From CAJXII01 sp965242915 (lineage in GTDB: Bacteria; Campylobacterota; Campylobacteria; Campylobacterales; Arcobacteraceae): 64,000 nt of DNA. Both the position numbers and the translations under genes were made by a program. This document shows positions 1-8,200 of this stretch, in pieces. The notes under the pieces are model-generated. The model did not search any database, was not told the origin of the DNA, and saw nothing but the letters and a program-made list of their open reading frames with translations. How positions within the stretch are numbered: position 1 is the stretch's first letter; each line of letters opens with the position of its first letter. Where the stretch lies: positions 62,001-126,000 of the forward strand of contig CBDETN010000022.1 of assembly GCA_965242915.1 (NCBI GenBank). The letters run 5' to 3'.

Positions 1-62
1 TCTATACACCTTCAAAACTTGATACAAAAGATTTAGTTCCTGCTGAACTTGAAGCTAAATAA
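1..62 (+). CDS. C-terminal end of an unidentified protein (partial)
   Basis: The window opens inside a reading frame (codons from base 3) that ends with TAA at 60-62. The visible tail reads YTPSKLDTKDLVPAELEAK, which I do not recognise. A hairpin follows directly, which fits the end of a transcription unit. Confidence 0.5.
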   Translation, partial: YTPSKLDTKDLVPAELEAK

Positions 63-70
63 TATTATTT

Positions 71-96
71 AGAATCCTAATTAATTTTAGGATTCT
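71..96. terminator. Hairpin terminator after the partial gene
   Basis: AGAATCCTAA (71-80) and TTAGGATTCT (87-96) form a perfect 10-bp stem with a 6-nt loop, 8 bases after the stop codon. There is no strong T-tract on the plus strand, so its efficiency is uncertain. Confidence 0.5.
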
Positions 97-162
97 GTAA
101 TATCAAATCGAAGTTAAAAACTATTTTAATTTTTATGTGATATTAAAAGGAAAGATAATCAA

Positions 163-762
163 ATGATAAACATAAAAAAAGTAGCACATCAGATTAAATT
201 TGATGGGATGTACAATACTGTATTAAATGAGATAGAAGAAGAGTTAAACAATGATAACCCAACTATTGATGATATAGAAAATCTTTTAAATAAATCAGAG
301 TATTTTATACTAGAATATAAAGAGCTAAATAGATATGGAGAGTTATCGTCAGTTCATGCAAAAGAGTTAGAGGTAAAAGATAGTGATGATGAACCAATCA
401 AAACTTTTAAAACAAAACTAAATGAAAATGTACAAACTTTAAAAAACATAGAAAACTTTGAAGTTGATTCTAAAAATAGTGCTTATTCTATTTGGATTGG
501 AAGTGTTGGGGTGATGGTGATATTTATGGCTCATAATATTGTCGCACTTTTTAGTGAATATTATACAACACATGGAACTTTTGTTTATATTGGTTATGGC
601 ATCATTATGGGATTTACATATTGGGCTTATAGAAAAGCTAAAGACAATCATGAAAATCAACACCTGCGATATAAAGATTTACATAAAAATACAAGAGCTT
701 TGATAAAAGAGGGTCTTGAAAAAAACTATTTTACATATGATGAATTTTATCAAGGTATATAG
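163..762 (+). CDS. Hypothetical membrane protein, first of two tandem paralogues
   Basis: The product has 199 residues. Residues 1-105 are polar and mostly helical, followed by two hydrophobic segments (about 110-130 and 140-158) and a charged C-terminal tail (about 160-199), so it is probably a two-pass inner-membrane protein with large cytoplasmic parts. A Shine-Dalgarno AAAGGAAAG lies just upstream of the ATG. The next gene encodes a clear paralogue: both have an IKFDGMY/IHCDGRY-type N-terminus, an internal EYKDLNRWGEL-like stretch and an EKNYFTYDE/EQKYFTFSE-like end. I do not recognise the family and assign no function. The three genes 163-1965 probably form one operon. Confidence 0.75.
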   Translation: MINIKKVAHQIKFDGMYNTVLNEIEEELNNDNPTIDDIENLLNKSEYFILEYKELNRYGELSSVHAKELEVKDSDDEPIKTFKTKLNENVQTLKNIENFEVDSKNSAYSIWIGSVGVMVIFMAHNIVALFSEYYTTHGTFVYIGYGIIMGFTYWAYRKAKDNHENQHLRYKDLHKNTRALIKEGLEKNYFTYDEFYQGI

Positions 763-1362
763 ATGATAAATATAGCAAAAATTACAAGTGAAATACACTG
801 CGATGGTAGATATGATGCTATTTTGGATGTTGCTAAAAAAGCTTTAAACAGTAACAATCCAACTTTAGAAGATATTCAAAAGCTGATTTTTAAAGATGAA
901 TATTATATAAAAGAATATAAAGATTTAAATCGCTGGGGAGAACTCACATCTGTACATATTAAATATTTAGAGATAAAAGATACAGACACCAATGAAATCA
1001 AAGAGACAAAAATAAAAATAAATACTGATATAAAATTTCTTAAAAATCGTGAAGAGTATGAAGTAACATCAAAAAATGGTATTTATGCAGCTTGGACAGT
1101 TTCAATAGCATTACCATCTATTTATATTATAGATAATATAGTGCGATTATTTACCGATATTTATACAAATAACAATGAAAATAGTGTATATTTCTCTTTT
1201 GTAATTGTTTTGATATTATCAGCTTGGGGATACTTAAAAACCAGCCTTAATCATAAACGATTACATAAACAATATATTCAAACTCAAAAAGAGATGAGAA
1301 AGCTTATATCTTTAGGGGTAGAACAAAAATACTTTACTTTTAGTGAAGTTTATGAGGACTGA
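763..1362 (+). CDS. Hypothetical membrane protein, second tandem paralogue
   Basis: This product also has 199 residues. It follows the previous gene without any spacer (TAG immediately followed by ATG), so translation is probably coupled. The layout matches its neighbour: about 105 polar residues, two hydrophobic segments (about 108-128 and 143-160) and a charged tail ending in EQKYFTFSEVYED. The paralogues share motifs in the first 60 residues and in the tail, while the membrane segments have diverged. A tandem duplication followed by divergence is the simplest explanation. The function is unknown. Confidence 0.75.
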   Translation: MINIAKITSEIHCDGRYDAILDVAKKALNSNNPTLEDIQKLIFKDEYYIKEYKDLNRWGELTSVHIKYLEIKDTDTNEIKETKIKINTDIKFLKNREEYEVTSKNGIYAAWTVSIALPSIYIIDNIVRLFTDIYTNNNENSVYFSFVIVLILSAWGYLKTSLNHKRLHKQYIQTQKEMRKLISLGVEQKYFTFSEVYED

Positions 1363-1365
1363 TAA

Positions 1366-1965
1366 ATGTTTAATAAGATAGCAAAAACAATAAGATGGAC
1401 AATTTTAGTTGGTATGCTTTATACAATATATGTTATTACTATAAAAGATAATATGGGTTTTAATAATCAAACAGATGAAAAAACTTTGGTTCAAATGGCC
1501 AAAAACTCAACTCACAGCCAAGAGTTGTTTAAAATACAAAAACAATTAACAATGCTATTTCCAACAAATGAACAGTACAAAAAAGATTTTGATATTATTT
1601 TAAAACAACAAGCAAATAAGTTAGTAGATGCTCATGAAAAAATGCTTTTACCTCATCCTGTCGGCAATTATAGATATGTTGAAAAAATAGAATTTGGAAA
1701 AGATCAAATTGGTAAATTTGTACTTATTTTAAATCTCACAGAAATATTTGATGAAAAACTTGATGAAAAAACGAAAATAACTTTAAGAAATATGTTTTAT
1801 ATTACCCATCATGGTATTTATGAACATTATGGATTTGATAGATTGATGAGATTATTGATTGTGCCTACTTATGACACAAAAGACAATATTGAAGTTATAG
1901 ACCTAGGTCGTATTTATAAAAATGAATCTCAAATACCTTTAGCTCCTACCACAAAGAAAGATTAA
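1366..1965 (+). CDS. Hypothetical membrane-anchored protein
   Basis: The 199-residue product has one hydrophobic segment near the N-terminus (about residues 10-27), then a soluble domain of about 170 residues with a HEKMLLPHPVGNYRYVEKIEFG stretch (its first 20 residues are the best landmark) and an ITHHGIYEHYGFDR segment. It starts 3 bases after the preceding gene, so it is very likely co-transcribed with the two paralogues. It shows no obvious similarity to them despite the equal length. I do not recognise the family. The soluble part probably faces the periplasm, but this rests only on the single anchor. Confidence 0.7.
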   Translation: MFNKIAKTIRWTILVGMLYTIYVITIKDNMGFNNQTDEKTLVQMAKNSTHSQELFKIQKQLTMLFPTNEQYKKDFDIILKQQANKLVDAHEKMLLPHPVGNYRYVEKIEFGKDQIGKFVLILNLTEIFDEKLDEKTKITLRNMFYITHHGIYEHYGFDRLMRLLIVPTYDTKDNIEVIDLGRIYKNESQIPLAPTTKKD

Positions 1966-2006
1966 TATTAATTAATCTTTCTAATTGTATATCTTTTATA
2001 CAATTA
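1955..2006 (+). terminator. Two back-to-back hairpins ending the 199-codon gene operon
   Basis: AGAAAGATTAAT (1955-1966) pairs perfectly with ATTAATCTTTCT (1971-1982), and TAATTGTATA (1982-1991) pairs with TATACAATTA (1997-2006). The stop codon of the preceding gene lies in the first stem. Tandem hairpins separate this operon from amtB. Confidence 0.6.
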
Positions 2007-2031
2007 ACCTGTACATTCAATTTCCATTTAA

Positions 2032-2040
2032 TGTTATACT
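2032..2040 (+). promoter_or_regulatory. Extended -10 promoter of amtB-glnK
   Basis: TGTTATACT fits an extended -10 (TGn plus TATACT), 30 bases before the amtB ATG. No sigma-54 signature (GG-N10-GC) is visible in the 105-base gap, although amtB-glnK operons in other bacteria often use it. Confidence 0.4.
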
Positions 2041-2070
2041 TCTTCATAAATTTAAAATAGGAGAATTTAG

Positions 2071-3378
2071 ATGAAAAATAAATTGTTAGGGCTTTTAGCT
2101 TTATTATCACCTGCAATACTATTCGCAGAAGATAAATTGGACACAGGAGATACCGCTTGGATGATGATATCTACAGCAGTAGTATTATTGATGACACCTG
2201 CGGGATTGGCATTATTTTATGGCGGTATGACAAGAAGTAAGAATGTTTTAAATACTTACGCGATGGTGGTTGGAGCATTTGTTGTTGCTTTTGTTGCATG
2301 GATAGTTGCTGGATATTCTATCGCTTTTGGTACAAATGATTCTGCAACGATGCAAGCAGTTACCGGTGGTCTTAACCATATCTTATTAAATGGTATCTCA
2401 TGGACTGATTTAAATGGAACTTATCCTACATATGTATTTATTGTTTTTCAAGGTACATTTGCAGCTATTACAGTTGCAATAGCAAGTGGTTCAGTGATTG
2501 AGAGAATGAAATTTTCAACTTGGTTGGTATTTGTAGCAATTTGGACTATTGTAGTTTATGCTCCTATTACACACATGGTATGGGGTGGAGACGGTGCATT
2601 ATTATTTGATGCCGGTGCTTTAGACTTTGCCGGTGGTACTGTTGTACATATGAATGGTGGTCTTGCTGGTTTAGTTCTTGCTATTTTAGTTGGTAAAAGA
2701 GCTGGTTTAAATAAAACTGCTATGAAACCTATGAGTATTATGCTTACTGCACTTGGTGCTGCTTTACTATGGTTTGGTTGGTTTGGATTTAATGGCGGAT
2801 CTGCATTTGGTGCAAACAGTATTGCAGGTTTAGCATTTTTAACAACTGCATTTGCTCCGTCTGTTGCTGCAATTACTTGGATGTTATTAGAGTATATGAC
2901 TTATAAAAAGATTACATTACTTGGTGCTGTTTCAGGAATAGTTGCCGGTCTGGTAGCTATCACACCAGCAGCGGGATTTGTTGATGTAAGTGGTGCATTT
3001 ATAATTGGTACGATTGGTTCTGCAGTTGCATTTTATGGTGTTATAGGATTAAAGAAAAAACTTGGTTATGACGATAGTTTAGATGCTTTTGGTATTCACT
3101 TTTTAGCGGGACTTTGGGGGGCATTGGCAGTTGCATTTTTAGCGATAAAAGACAATGACTTGCTGTGGGATGGACCATTAAAAGAATCAGGAGATAGAAT
3201 AGGTCAATTTATGGTTCAACTTGAATCTGTAGTTGTAGTTGCTTTATTTACATTAATAGGAACTATAGTTGTATATTATATAGCAAGTTTATTAACAGGT
3301 GGTGCTAGAGTTGATGAAGAAACTGAATCCAAAGGACTTGATGAAGCAGTTCATGGTGAAAAAGCATTAAACTTATAG
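2071..3378 (+). CDS. amtB: Ammonium transporter AmtB
   Basis: The 435-residue Amt/Rh/MEP channel carries ammonium across the inner membrane. An N-terminal signal-like segment (LLGLLALLSPAILFAED) is followed by about eleven membrane helices. The two pore histidines are visible in GGTVVHMNGGLAGL and DAFGIHFLAGLWGAL. The acidic tail DEETESKGLDEAVHGE is cytoplasmic. Length and architecture are normal. The PII gene follows after 12 bases, the classic amtB-glnK pair in which deuridylylated PII plugs the channel. A ribosome site (AGGAGAA) precedes the ATG. The modifying enzyme GlnD is encoded 1.6 kb downstream. Confidence 0.97.
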   Translation: MKNKLLGLLALLSPAILFAEDKLDTGDTAWMMISTAVVLLMTPAGLALFYGGMTRSKNVLNTYAMVVGAFVVAFVAWIVAGYSIAFGTNDSATMQAVTGGLNHILLNGISWTDLNGTYPTYVFIVFQGTFAAITVAIASGSVIERMKFSTWLVFVAIWTIVVYAPITHMVWGGDGALLFDAGALDFAGGTVVHMNGGLAGLVLAILVGKRAGLNKTAMKPMSIMLTALGAALLWFGWFGFNGGSAFGANSIAGLAFLTTAFAPSVAAITWMLLEYMTYKKITLLGAVSGIVAGLVAITPAAGFVDVSGAFIIGTIGSAVAFYGVIGLKKKLGYDDSLDAFGIHFLAGLWGALAVAFLAIKDNDLLWDGPLKESGDRIGQFMVQLESVVVVALFTLIGTIVVYYIASLLTGGARVDEETESKGLDEAVHGEKALNL

Positions 3379-3390
3379 GAGGAATATAAA

Positions 3391-3729
3391 ATGAAAAAAA
3401 TAGAAGTAGTAATCAAACCATTTAAACTAGAAGAGGTAAAAGAAGCTTTAGCGGATATGGGAATTACAGGTATGACTGTAAGTGATGTAAAAGGTTATGG
3501 AAGACAACAAGGTCATTCAGAACTTTACAGAGGAGCTGAATATGTGGTTGATTTTATTGCAAAAACAAAAATTGATTTAATTATAAATGATGATCAAGTT
3601 GAAGCTGTAACCAAAACTATAATGGAAGCTGCCAAGACAGGTAAAATTGGTGATGGAAAGATATTTGTATCTGTGATTGAAGATGTTATAAGAATAAGAA
3701 CCGGTGAAACTGGAGCTGAAGCAGTATAA
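3391..3729 (+). CDS. glnK: Nitrogen regulatory protein PII (GlnK/GlnB)
   Basis: This 112-residue PII trimer subunit senses 2-oxoglutarate, ATP and ADP and controls AmtB and other nitrogen targets. The start MKKIEVVIKPFKLEEVKEAL is typical. The T-loop carries the uridylylation tyrosine in GHSELYRGAEY (Tyr51 by family numbering), and the C-terminal signature GKIGDGKIFV is intact. A strong Shine-Dalgarno (TAGGAGGAA) sits before the ATG. Linkage to amtB favours the GlnK name, but it may be the only PII protein of the cell. The intact T-loop Tyr agrees with a complete glnD nearby. Confidence 0.95.
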   Translation: MKKIEVVIKPFKLEEVKEALADMGITGMTVSDVKGYGRQQGHSELYRGAEYVVDFIAKTKIDLIINDDQVEAVTKTIMEAAKTGKIGDGKIFVSVIEDVIRIRTGETGAEAV

Positions 3730-3738
3730 AATCCAAAT

Positions 3739-3773
3739 AAAAGGTTCAAGTATTAAACTACTTGAACCTTTTT
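3739..3773 (+). terminator. Rho-independent terminator of amtB-glnK
   Basis: AAGGTTCAAGTA (3741-3752) pairs with TACTTGAACCTT (3759-3770) around a 6-nt loop. The stem is flanked by A residues upstream and followed by Ts. Confidence 0.85.
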
Positions 3774-3833
3774 AGATTATATTAATTATAACTTGTTAAC
3801 ATACGATTGATAAAAATACGGAGTCTTTAAAAA

Positions 3834-4127
3834 ATGAAAAAAACAACGATGGATAAATTTAGATTAATTAATTTTATTGAGGGTATCTCATACTTAATAT
3901 TATTATTTGTTGCTATGCCTTTAAAATATATATTTGAATATCCAATTGCTACAAAAGTATCAGGTATGCTTCATGGAGTATTATTTATTATATTTTTAAT
4001 TTTACTTTCGCAGGCAATTCAAAAATATAAATTTAGTGCAAAATTTGGTATTATATTATTTATTGCTTCGTTAATTCCATTTGGAACAACTTGGAGTGAT
4101 AAAAAACTTAAGGCTTATAAGATATAA
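3834..4127 (+). CDS. DUF3817-family small integral membrane protein
   Basis: The 97-residue product has three hydrophobic segments (about residues 15-30, 43-62 and 70-84). The order FRLINFIEGISYLILLF, then MPLKYIFEYP, then GMLHGVLFIIF is typical of DUF3817 proteins. The molecular role of the family is unknown. The gene stands alone between two terminators, with ACGGAGTC upstream of the ATG as a possible ribosome site. The call rests on recognising the N-terminal pattern. Confidence 0.75.
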   Translation: MKKTTMDKFRLINFIEGISYLILLFVAMPLKYIFEYPIATKVSGMLHGVLFIIFLILLSQAIQKYKFSAKFGIILFIASLIPFGTTWSDKKLKAYKI

Positions 4128-4133
4128 ATTTTA

Positions 4134-4163
4134 AATTAAGGTGGTAGATTTACCACCTTAATT
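4134..4163 (+). terminator. Terminator of the DUF3817 gene
   Basis: A 13-bp perfect stem (4134-4146 with 4151-4163, core AAGGTGGTA/TACCACCTT) closes on a GATT loop 7 bases after the stop codon. The flanks are AT-rich but there is no long T-tract. Confidence 0.7.
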
Positions 4164-4299
4164 ATCAAATAAACTTCCACTAAAAATAGATTCATTTACA
4201 TATACCTCACTATTTAACTTTTAAAACTATATCAAAAAAATTCCAACGTCTTAAAAAACATTACAAAATGACATATTTTTTATAAAAACAAAAATAATT

Positions 4300-4308
4300 T
4301 GCTAAGAT
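4300..4308 (+). promoter_or_regulatory. Possible extended -10 promoter of the ORF6N gene
   Basis: TGCTAAGAT fits TGn plus a -10-like hexamer, 28 bases before the ATG at 4337. No clear -35 is visible. The gap 4164-4336 otherwise shows no structure. Confidence 0.3.
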
Positions 4309-4336
4309 ACCAATATAAAAATAGCAGGAGCATACG

Positions 4337-4870
4337 ATGGAACTTATACACAATGAAATAGAAAATAAAATCTATTCAATTAGAAATACCAAAGTAATGT
4401 TAGATAGTCATATAGCAATACTTTATCAAGTAGAAACCAGAAGATTAATGGAGCAAGTTAAAAGAAATATTGATAGATTTCCTTCTGACTTTATGTTTCA
4501 ATTAACTAAAGAGGAGTTTGAAAACTTGAAATCGCAAAATGCGACATCAAGTTGGGGTGGTACTAGAAAATCACCACATGCTTTTACAGAACAAGGTGTT
4601 TATATGTTAGCAACTGTTCTTAAAAGTAAAGTTGCTACAGATATTACATTACATATTATGAGAACTTTTACAAAAATAAGAGAATTTAGTTTAAATTATA
4701 AAGATATAGTAATAGAACTAAAAAATATGCAAAATGATATAAAATCTAATAAAGACAATATATCACAAAATTCACAGTATATAAAACAAGCCTTTGAACT
4801 TTTATCACAAATACTTGAAGACACAACAATCAAAGATAAAAATTTAATAGGCTTTAGACCACATAAGTAG
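4337..4870 (+). CDS. ORF6N/KilA-N-type DNA-binding domain protein
   Basis: The 177-residue product has the ORF6N domain at about residues 8-115: YSIRNTKVMLDSHIAILYQV, then RNIDRFPSDFMFQLTKEEF, then SWGGTRKSPHAFTEQGVYML. The C-terminal 50 residues are a likely coiled coil (IELKNMQNDIKSNKDNISQN). ORF6N proteins are common in phages, in mobile elements and as orphan accessory genes, and are thought to bind DNA. A good ribosome site (GCAGGAGC) precedes the ATG. It sits alone between the nitrogen genes and is probably an accessory insertion. Targets cannot be inferred. Confidence 0.85.
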   Translation: MELIHNEIENKIYSIRNTKVMLDSHIAILYQVETRRLMEQVKRNIDRFPSDFMFQLTKEEFENLKSQNATSSWGGTRKSPHAFTEQGVYMLATVLKSKVATDITLHIMRTFTKIREFSLNYKDIVIELKNMQNDIKSNKDNISQNSQYIKQAFELLSQILEDTTIKDKNLIGFRPHK

Positions 4871-4938
4871 ATTTTATATAGGATTTCATTGTTGCACTCT
4901 AACATACTTTTTACAAAATAAAATCATATTCTTTTTTA

Positions 4939-4947
4939 TGTTATAAT
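4939..4947 (+). promoter_or_regulatory. Extended -10 abutting the glnD start codon (leaderless candidate)
   Basis: TGTTATAAT is a perfect extended -10 (TGn plus TATAAT). Only five bases (TTCTT) separate it from the glnD ATG at 4953, and no Shine-Dalgarno is present. Transcription from it would start at or next to the A of the ATG. Confidence 0.5.
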
Positions 4948-4952
4948 TTCTT

Positions 4953-7478
4953 ATGACAAATCTAAACATACAAATTGAAGAACTAATCTCAAAAGGTGCT
5001 GCTGATTTTGAGATAGCAAAACTCATCAAACAAGATATCAAAGAGTATCTTAACTCTTTGGATGAAATTTTCAATCAATCACAAGGTAAAGATTTCTTTG
5101 TAAAACATACTAAAAAAATAGATGGTTTTATACAAATAATTTATAAATATCTTTTACGAAAACACTTTGGTAATTATCTGCCAATGAGTAACTCAATCCC
5201 TATTACACTTATTGCACTTGGCAGTTATGGTAGAGAACAGTTGTGTGTTTATAGTGATATTGATATTATGCTTTTATATGAAGATGTGTCAGGTTTTAAT
5301 ATTACACCTATTATTGAAGAATTTATGACCCTAGCTTGGGATAGCGGATTAAAATTAGGTCACAGAGTTCATGAAATTAAGACAATAGAAAATGCTGTTA
5401 AAACTGATATCACTATTAAAACTTCTATTTTAGAATCAAGACTTATTTATGGGTCTAAACATCTTTGGTTTTATTTTCAAAATAAACTTCATAACATTAG
5501 AAAGTTTGAGCAAAAAGAGTTTGTACTGGAAAAACTTGCTGAACACAAAAAAAGACTTCTTAAAAATCCACTTTGTATGCAGCCAAACATAAAAGATGGT
5601 TATGGTGGTATGAGAGAATCTAATATGCTTTTTTGGATAGCAAATATAACTTATGGGGTAAACAATACTAAAGAATTAATTGGTAAAGTTTTTACAGAAG
5701 ATGAATACAAAGAGTATCGTACCTCTTTAGAGTATATTTTCAGAGTACGAAATGCTTTACATTTAATTGCAAAAAAGAAGTTAGATATTGTAAATTTTGA
5801 TGTCATAAATGAGCTAAGTGAAAAGTTAGGATTTAATGATACAGTAAGAGTAGTAAAAGAAAAACAATGTATGGCAAAGCTTTTAGAATCTTTACATACA
5901 ATACATAGATTTACCTCTGCTATGATAAAAAAAATTTCAAGACAATATATACTTGACCTCAAAAACATCTCCAAACTTAGAAAATACAGATATAAAAAGA
6001 ATCTGTATATTTGTGATCATAAACTTTATACATCATATTTTAGAAAACCTCTTACTTTAAATAACTTTTTAAAAGAATTGATCAATTTACCTGATGATAT
6101 AAATAAGTTTGACAATTCATATCAGTATTTTGCAACAAAAACTATCAAACCGGCAGTTTTAACAACCAGCATTAAAAAAACAATTTATACATTGTTACAA
6201 AAGAAAAATTTAAGTCCTTTGATCAAACTTATTTATAATGCAAAGCTTTTTAGAGTTATTTTACCATCGCAGAAAAAAATTATAAATCAAGCACAATTTG
6301 ACGGATACCATATACATCCTGTTGATATTCACAGTATTAAAGCTCTTTGGTATATTGAAAATATCAAAGACAAGTTTGTACAAAATTTATATGAAACTTT
6401 AAACCCAAAAGAACAATCATTACTTAAACTTCTCAGTCTTTTTCATGACAGCGGAAAGGGTCGGGGAAAAGATCATCATATAGTTGGGGAAAAACTGTTT
6501 AAAAAGTTTGCAAAGTCATTTTTGATAGATGAAGAATCTACAATACTTGGAGCAAAAGTTATTCGATATCATAATATGATGAATAAAGTAGCAACTACAG
6601 AAGATATTTATTCACAAGATACAATATTACATTTTACAGGTCTTTTAGGTAATGAACAAACATTAAAATTACTTTTTGTTTTAACTTATGCAGATATCAG
6701 TGCTGTGGGAGAATCTATATATTCAAGCAGCACAGCTTCACTTTTAAGAGAACTGTTTTTACAATCTTTACCTGCATTTGAAAATAAAGAATTATTAAAA
6801 GTCAATAGTCGTAGAGTTGCAAAAGAAAATGCTATAAAAAACTTGCCCCTTTTTAATAAACAATCAAAATCGACTCAGAAAAAGATTTTATCAATTGCTT
6901 CAAATCAACTGTTTTTAAAATATAAAGCTGAAGATATTGTAAAAATTTCTTTATATGCAAAAGATACAAAAGATTTTTATTATACACTAAATAATTCAGA
7001 GATATTAACAATAAGAATCACAAGAGCTGTACCTTTAAATCTTGGTTTTTTACTTGGTAAAATCAACTTCTTAAGCATAACTTCAATGGGTATTTATAAA
7101 CTGTTTGATGATAAAAAGTTTTTTGAAATTACATTTAATGATAAGTTAAATGAGCAGGATTTACCATATATTCAAGAGATTATTCGCTCATCATTTGATA
7201 TGGAGAAATCAGCTAAAATTAAAAAGCCGGAGATAAATAAAGAAGATATCATTATAGATTGTAATCATACAGAAGCATTAGCAGAAATAAAAATAACCAC
7301 AAAAGATCAAAAAGGATTGTTTGCATATATTGCAAAAATATTTGATGACTTTGGTGTAGAGATACAAAGTGCTAAAATACACTCAAGAAATGGTAAAGTA
7401 AATGATCTTTTACTTATTGAAAAGAATGGGCATTTTTGTGTGAATCAAGATGAAATAGTGAAAACTCTTACAATTTAA
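4953..7478 (+). CDS. glnD: PII uridylyltransferase / uridylyl-removing enzyme GlnD
   Basis: The 841-residue bifunctional nitrogen sensor adds UMP to the PII T-loop tyrosine under nitrogen limitation and removes it when glutamine is high. The nucleotidyltransferase motif is at residues 90-104 (GSYGREQ...YSDIDIM). The HD hydrolase motif is near residue 498 (LFHDSGKGRGKDHH). Two ACT domains occupy the last 160 residues (ITRAVPLNLG region and ITTKDQKGLFAYIAKIFDD). All key motifs are intact. The start is placed at ATG 4953, right after a strong -10 and without a ribosome site. The nearby amtB and PII genes supply the substrate and its channel partner. Confidence 0.93.
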   Translation: MTNLNIQIEELISKGAADFEIAKLIKQDIKEYLNSLDEIFNQSQGKDFFVKHTKKIDGFIQIIYKYLLRKHFGNYLPMSNSIPITLIALGSYGREQLCVYSDIDIMLLYEDVSGFNITPIIEEFMTLAWDSGLKLGHRVHEIKTIENAVKTDITIKTSILESRLIYGSKHLWFYFQNKLHNIRKFEQKEFVLEKLAEHKKRLLKNPLCMQPNIKDGYGGMRESNMLFWIANITYGVNNTKELIGKVFTEDEYKEYRTSLEYIFRVRNALHLIAKKKLDIVNFDVINELSEKLGFNDTVRVVKEKQCMAKLLESLHTIHRFTSAMIKKISRQYILDLKNISKLRKYRYKKNLYICDHKLYTSYFRKPLTLNNFLKELINLPDDINKFDNSYQYFATKTIKPAVLTTSIKKTIYTLLQKKNLSPLIKLIYNAKLFRVILPSQKKIINQAQFDGYHIHPVDIHSIKALWYIENIKDKFVQNLYETLNPKEQSLLKLLSLFHDSGKGRGKDHHIVGEKLFKKFAKSFLIDEESTILGAKVIRYHNMMNKVATTEDIYSQDTILHFTGLLGNEQTLKLLFVLTYADISAVGESIYSSSTASLLRELFLQSLPAFENKELLKVNSRRVAKENAIKNLPLFNKQSKSTQKKILSIASNQLFLKYKAEDIVKISLYAKDTKDFYYTLNNSEILTIRITRAVPLNLGFLLGKINFLSITSMGIYKLFDDKKFFEITFNDKLNEQDLPYIQEIIRSSFDMEKSAKIKKPEINKEDIIIDCNHTEALAEIKITTKDQKGLFAYIAKIFDDFGVEIQSAKIHSRNGKVNDLLLIEKNGHFCVNQDEIVKTLTI

Positions 7479-7516
7479 CTGCAAGAACAAATCACTAAAT
7501 CATTAAGGGTTATAGA

Positions 7517-7900
7517 TTATCTATAATCTTCCACAACAGCTATTATATCCATCTCTATCATGGCATTTTTAGGTAAAGATTTTACAGCAACTGTACTTCG
7601 CACCGGTTTATGGTCTCCAAATGCTTCAGCCATAAGTACATTTACTACTCCAAAATCATTCATATTGGTTAAAAATATATTAACTTTAATCACTTTATCC
7701 ATTGCACTTTCATTGTCTTCTAGTATAGCTTGTATATTAGAAAAGATTTGTCTTGTTTGTTTTTTAATATCATTTTCTAACATCTCACCATCTATAGTTA
7801 AAGCAATTTGTCCCGAAGTGTAAAGTAAACCGTTTACCTTCACAGCTTGTGAATATGGTCCAATCGCAGCCGGTGCATTATTTGTATGTAAAAATTCCAT
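7517..7900 (-). CDS. ridA: RidA-family (YjgF/YER057c) enamine/imine deaminase
   Basis: The 127-residue RidA protein hydrolyses reactive 2-aminoacrylate-type enamines released by PLP enzymes, limiting damage in the cytosol. Family marks include NNAPAAIGPYSQAVKVNGLLY at the N-terminus (first 20 residues diagnostic), SGQIAL, and the catalytic arginine in KPVRSTVAVKSLP. Length is standard. The ATG is preceded by CGAGGAAAT on the minus strand. It converges with glnD across 38 bases. Specificity within the family cannot be read from the sequence. Confidence 0.92.
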   Translation of the reverse strand: MEFLHTNNAPAAIGPYSQAVKVNGLLYTSGQIALTIDGEMLENDIKKQTRQIFSNIQAILEDNESAMDKVIKVNIFLTNMNDFGVVNVLMAEAFGDHKPVRSTVAVKSLPKNAMIEMDIIAVVEDYR

Positions 7901-8046
7901 ATTATTTCCTCGTATTGATTTTGGCTGATATTATATTTTAATTTAGATTAAATGGCACTAATTCACCTTTTTTTAATCTCATAATATTTTCTTGTATCTT
8001 TCTAATTATTTTTGTTCTATTTACCAATGTTGTATCAAATTTCTCT

Positions 8047-8073
8047 GGTTCACAGTCTCTTTCTGTGGGAATG
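8047..8073. repeat. Possible degenerate copy of the GTTCCCAC palindrome
   Basis: CACAG (8051-8055) pairs with CTGTG (8063-8067), and the right arm continues as TGTGGGAATGC. The left arm GGTTCACAG looks like GGTTCCCACAG with two C residues lost. It is a weak relative of the repeat at 8144-8172, in the same 300-base gap (7901-8200) between ridA and the porin. Confidence 0.3.
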
Positions 8074-8100
8074 CATATTTTATGGTGAGAAATTGGGCAT

Positions 8101-8131
8101 AAAAAAAGGTTAAGCAACCTGCCTAACCTTT
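8101..8131 (-). terminator. Rho-independent terminator of the porin gene
   Basis: On the minus strand AAAGGTTAGGC (8131-8121) pairs with GCTTAACCTTT (8115-8105) with one mismatch and a 5-nt loop, and is followed by a run of Ts (A7 at 8101-8107 on the plus strand). Confidence 0.8.
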
Positions 8132-8143
8132 AATTAACTCTAT

Positions 8144-8172
8144 GCGTTCCCACTCAGAAGGGTGGGAACGAG
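8144..8172. repeat. REP-like palindrome, intergenic copy
   Basis: CGTTCCCAC (8145-8153) is an exact inverted match to GTGGGAACG (8162-8170), with eight bases between. It lies between the porin stop codon and its terminator. The same arms recur at 22186, 23297, 23361, 26047 and 26176. Confidence 0.85.
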
Positions 8173-8200
8173 TAGAAGAGTGTATTAAATAAAACTTTGA

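Noticed and set aside
2000..2070. Sigma-54 promoter for amtB
   Set aside because: No GG-N10-GC signature is present; an extended -10 for the main sigma factor fits better.
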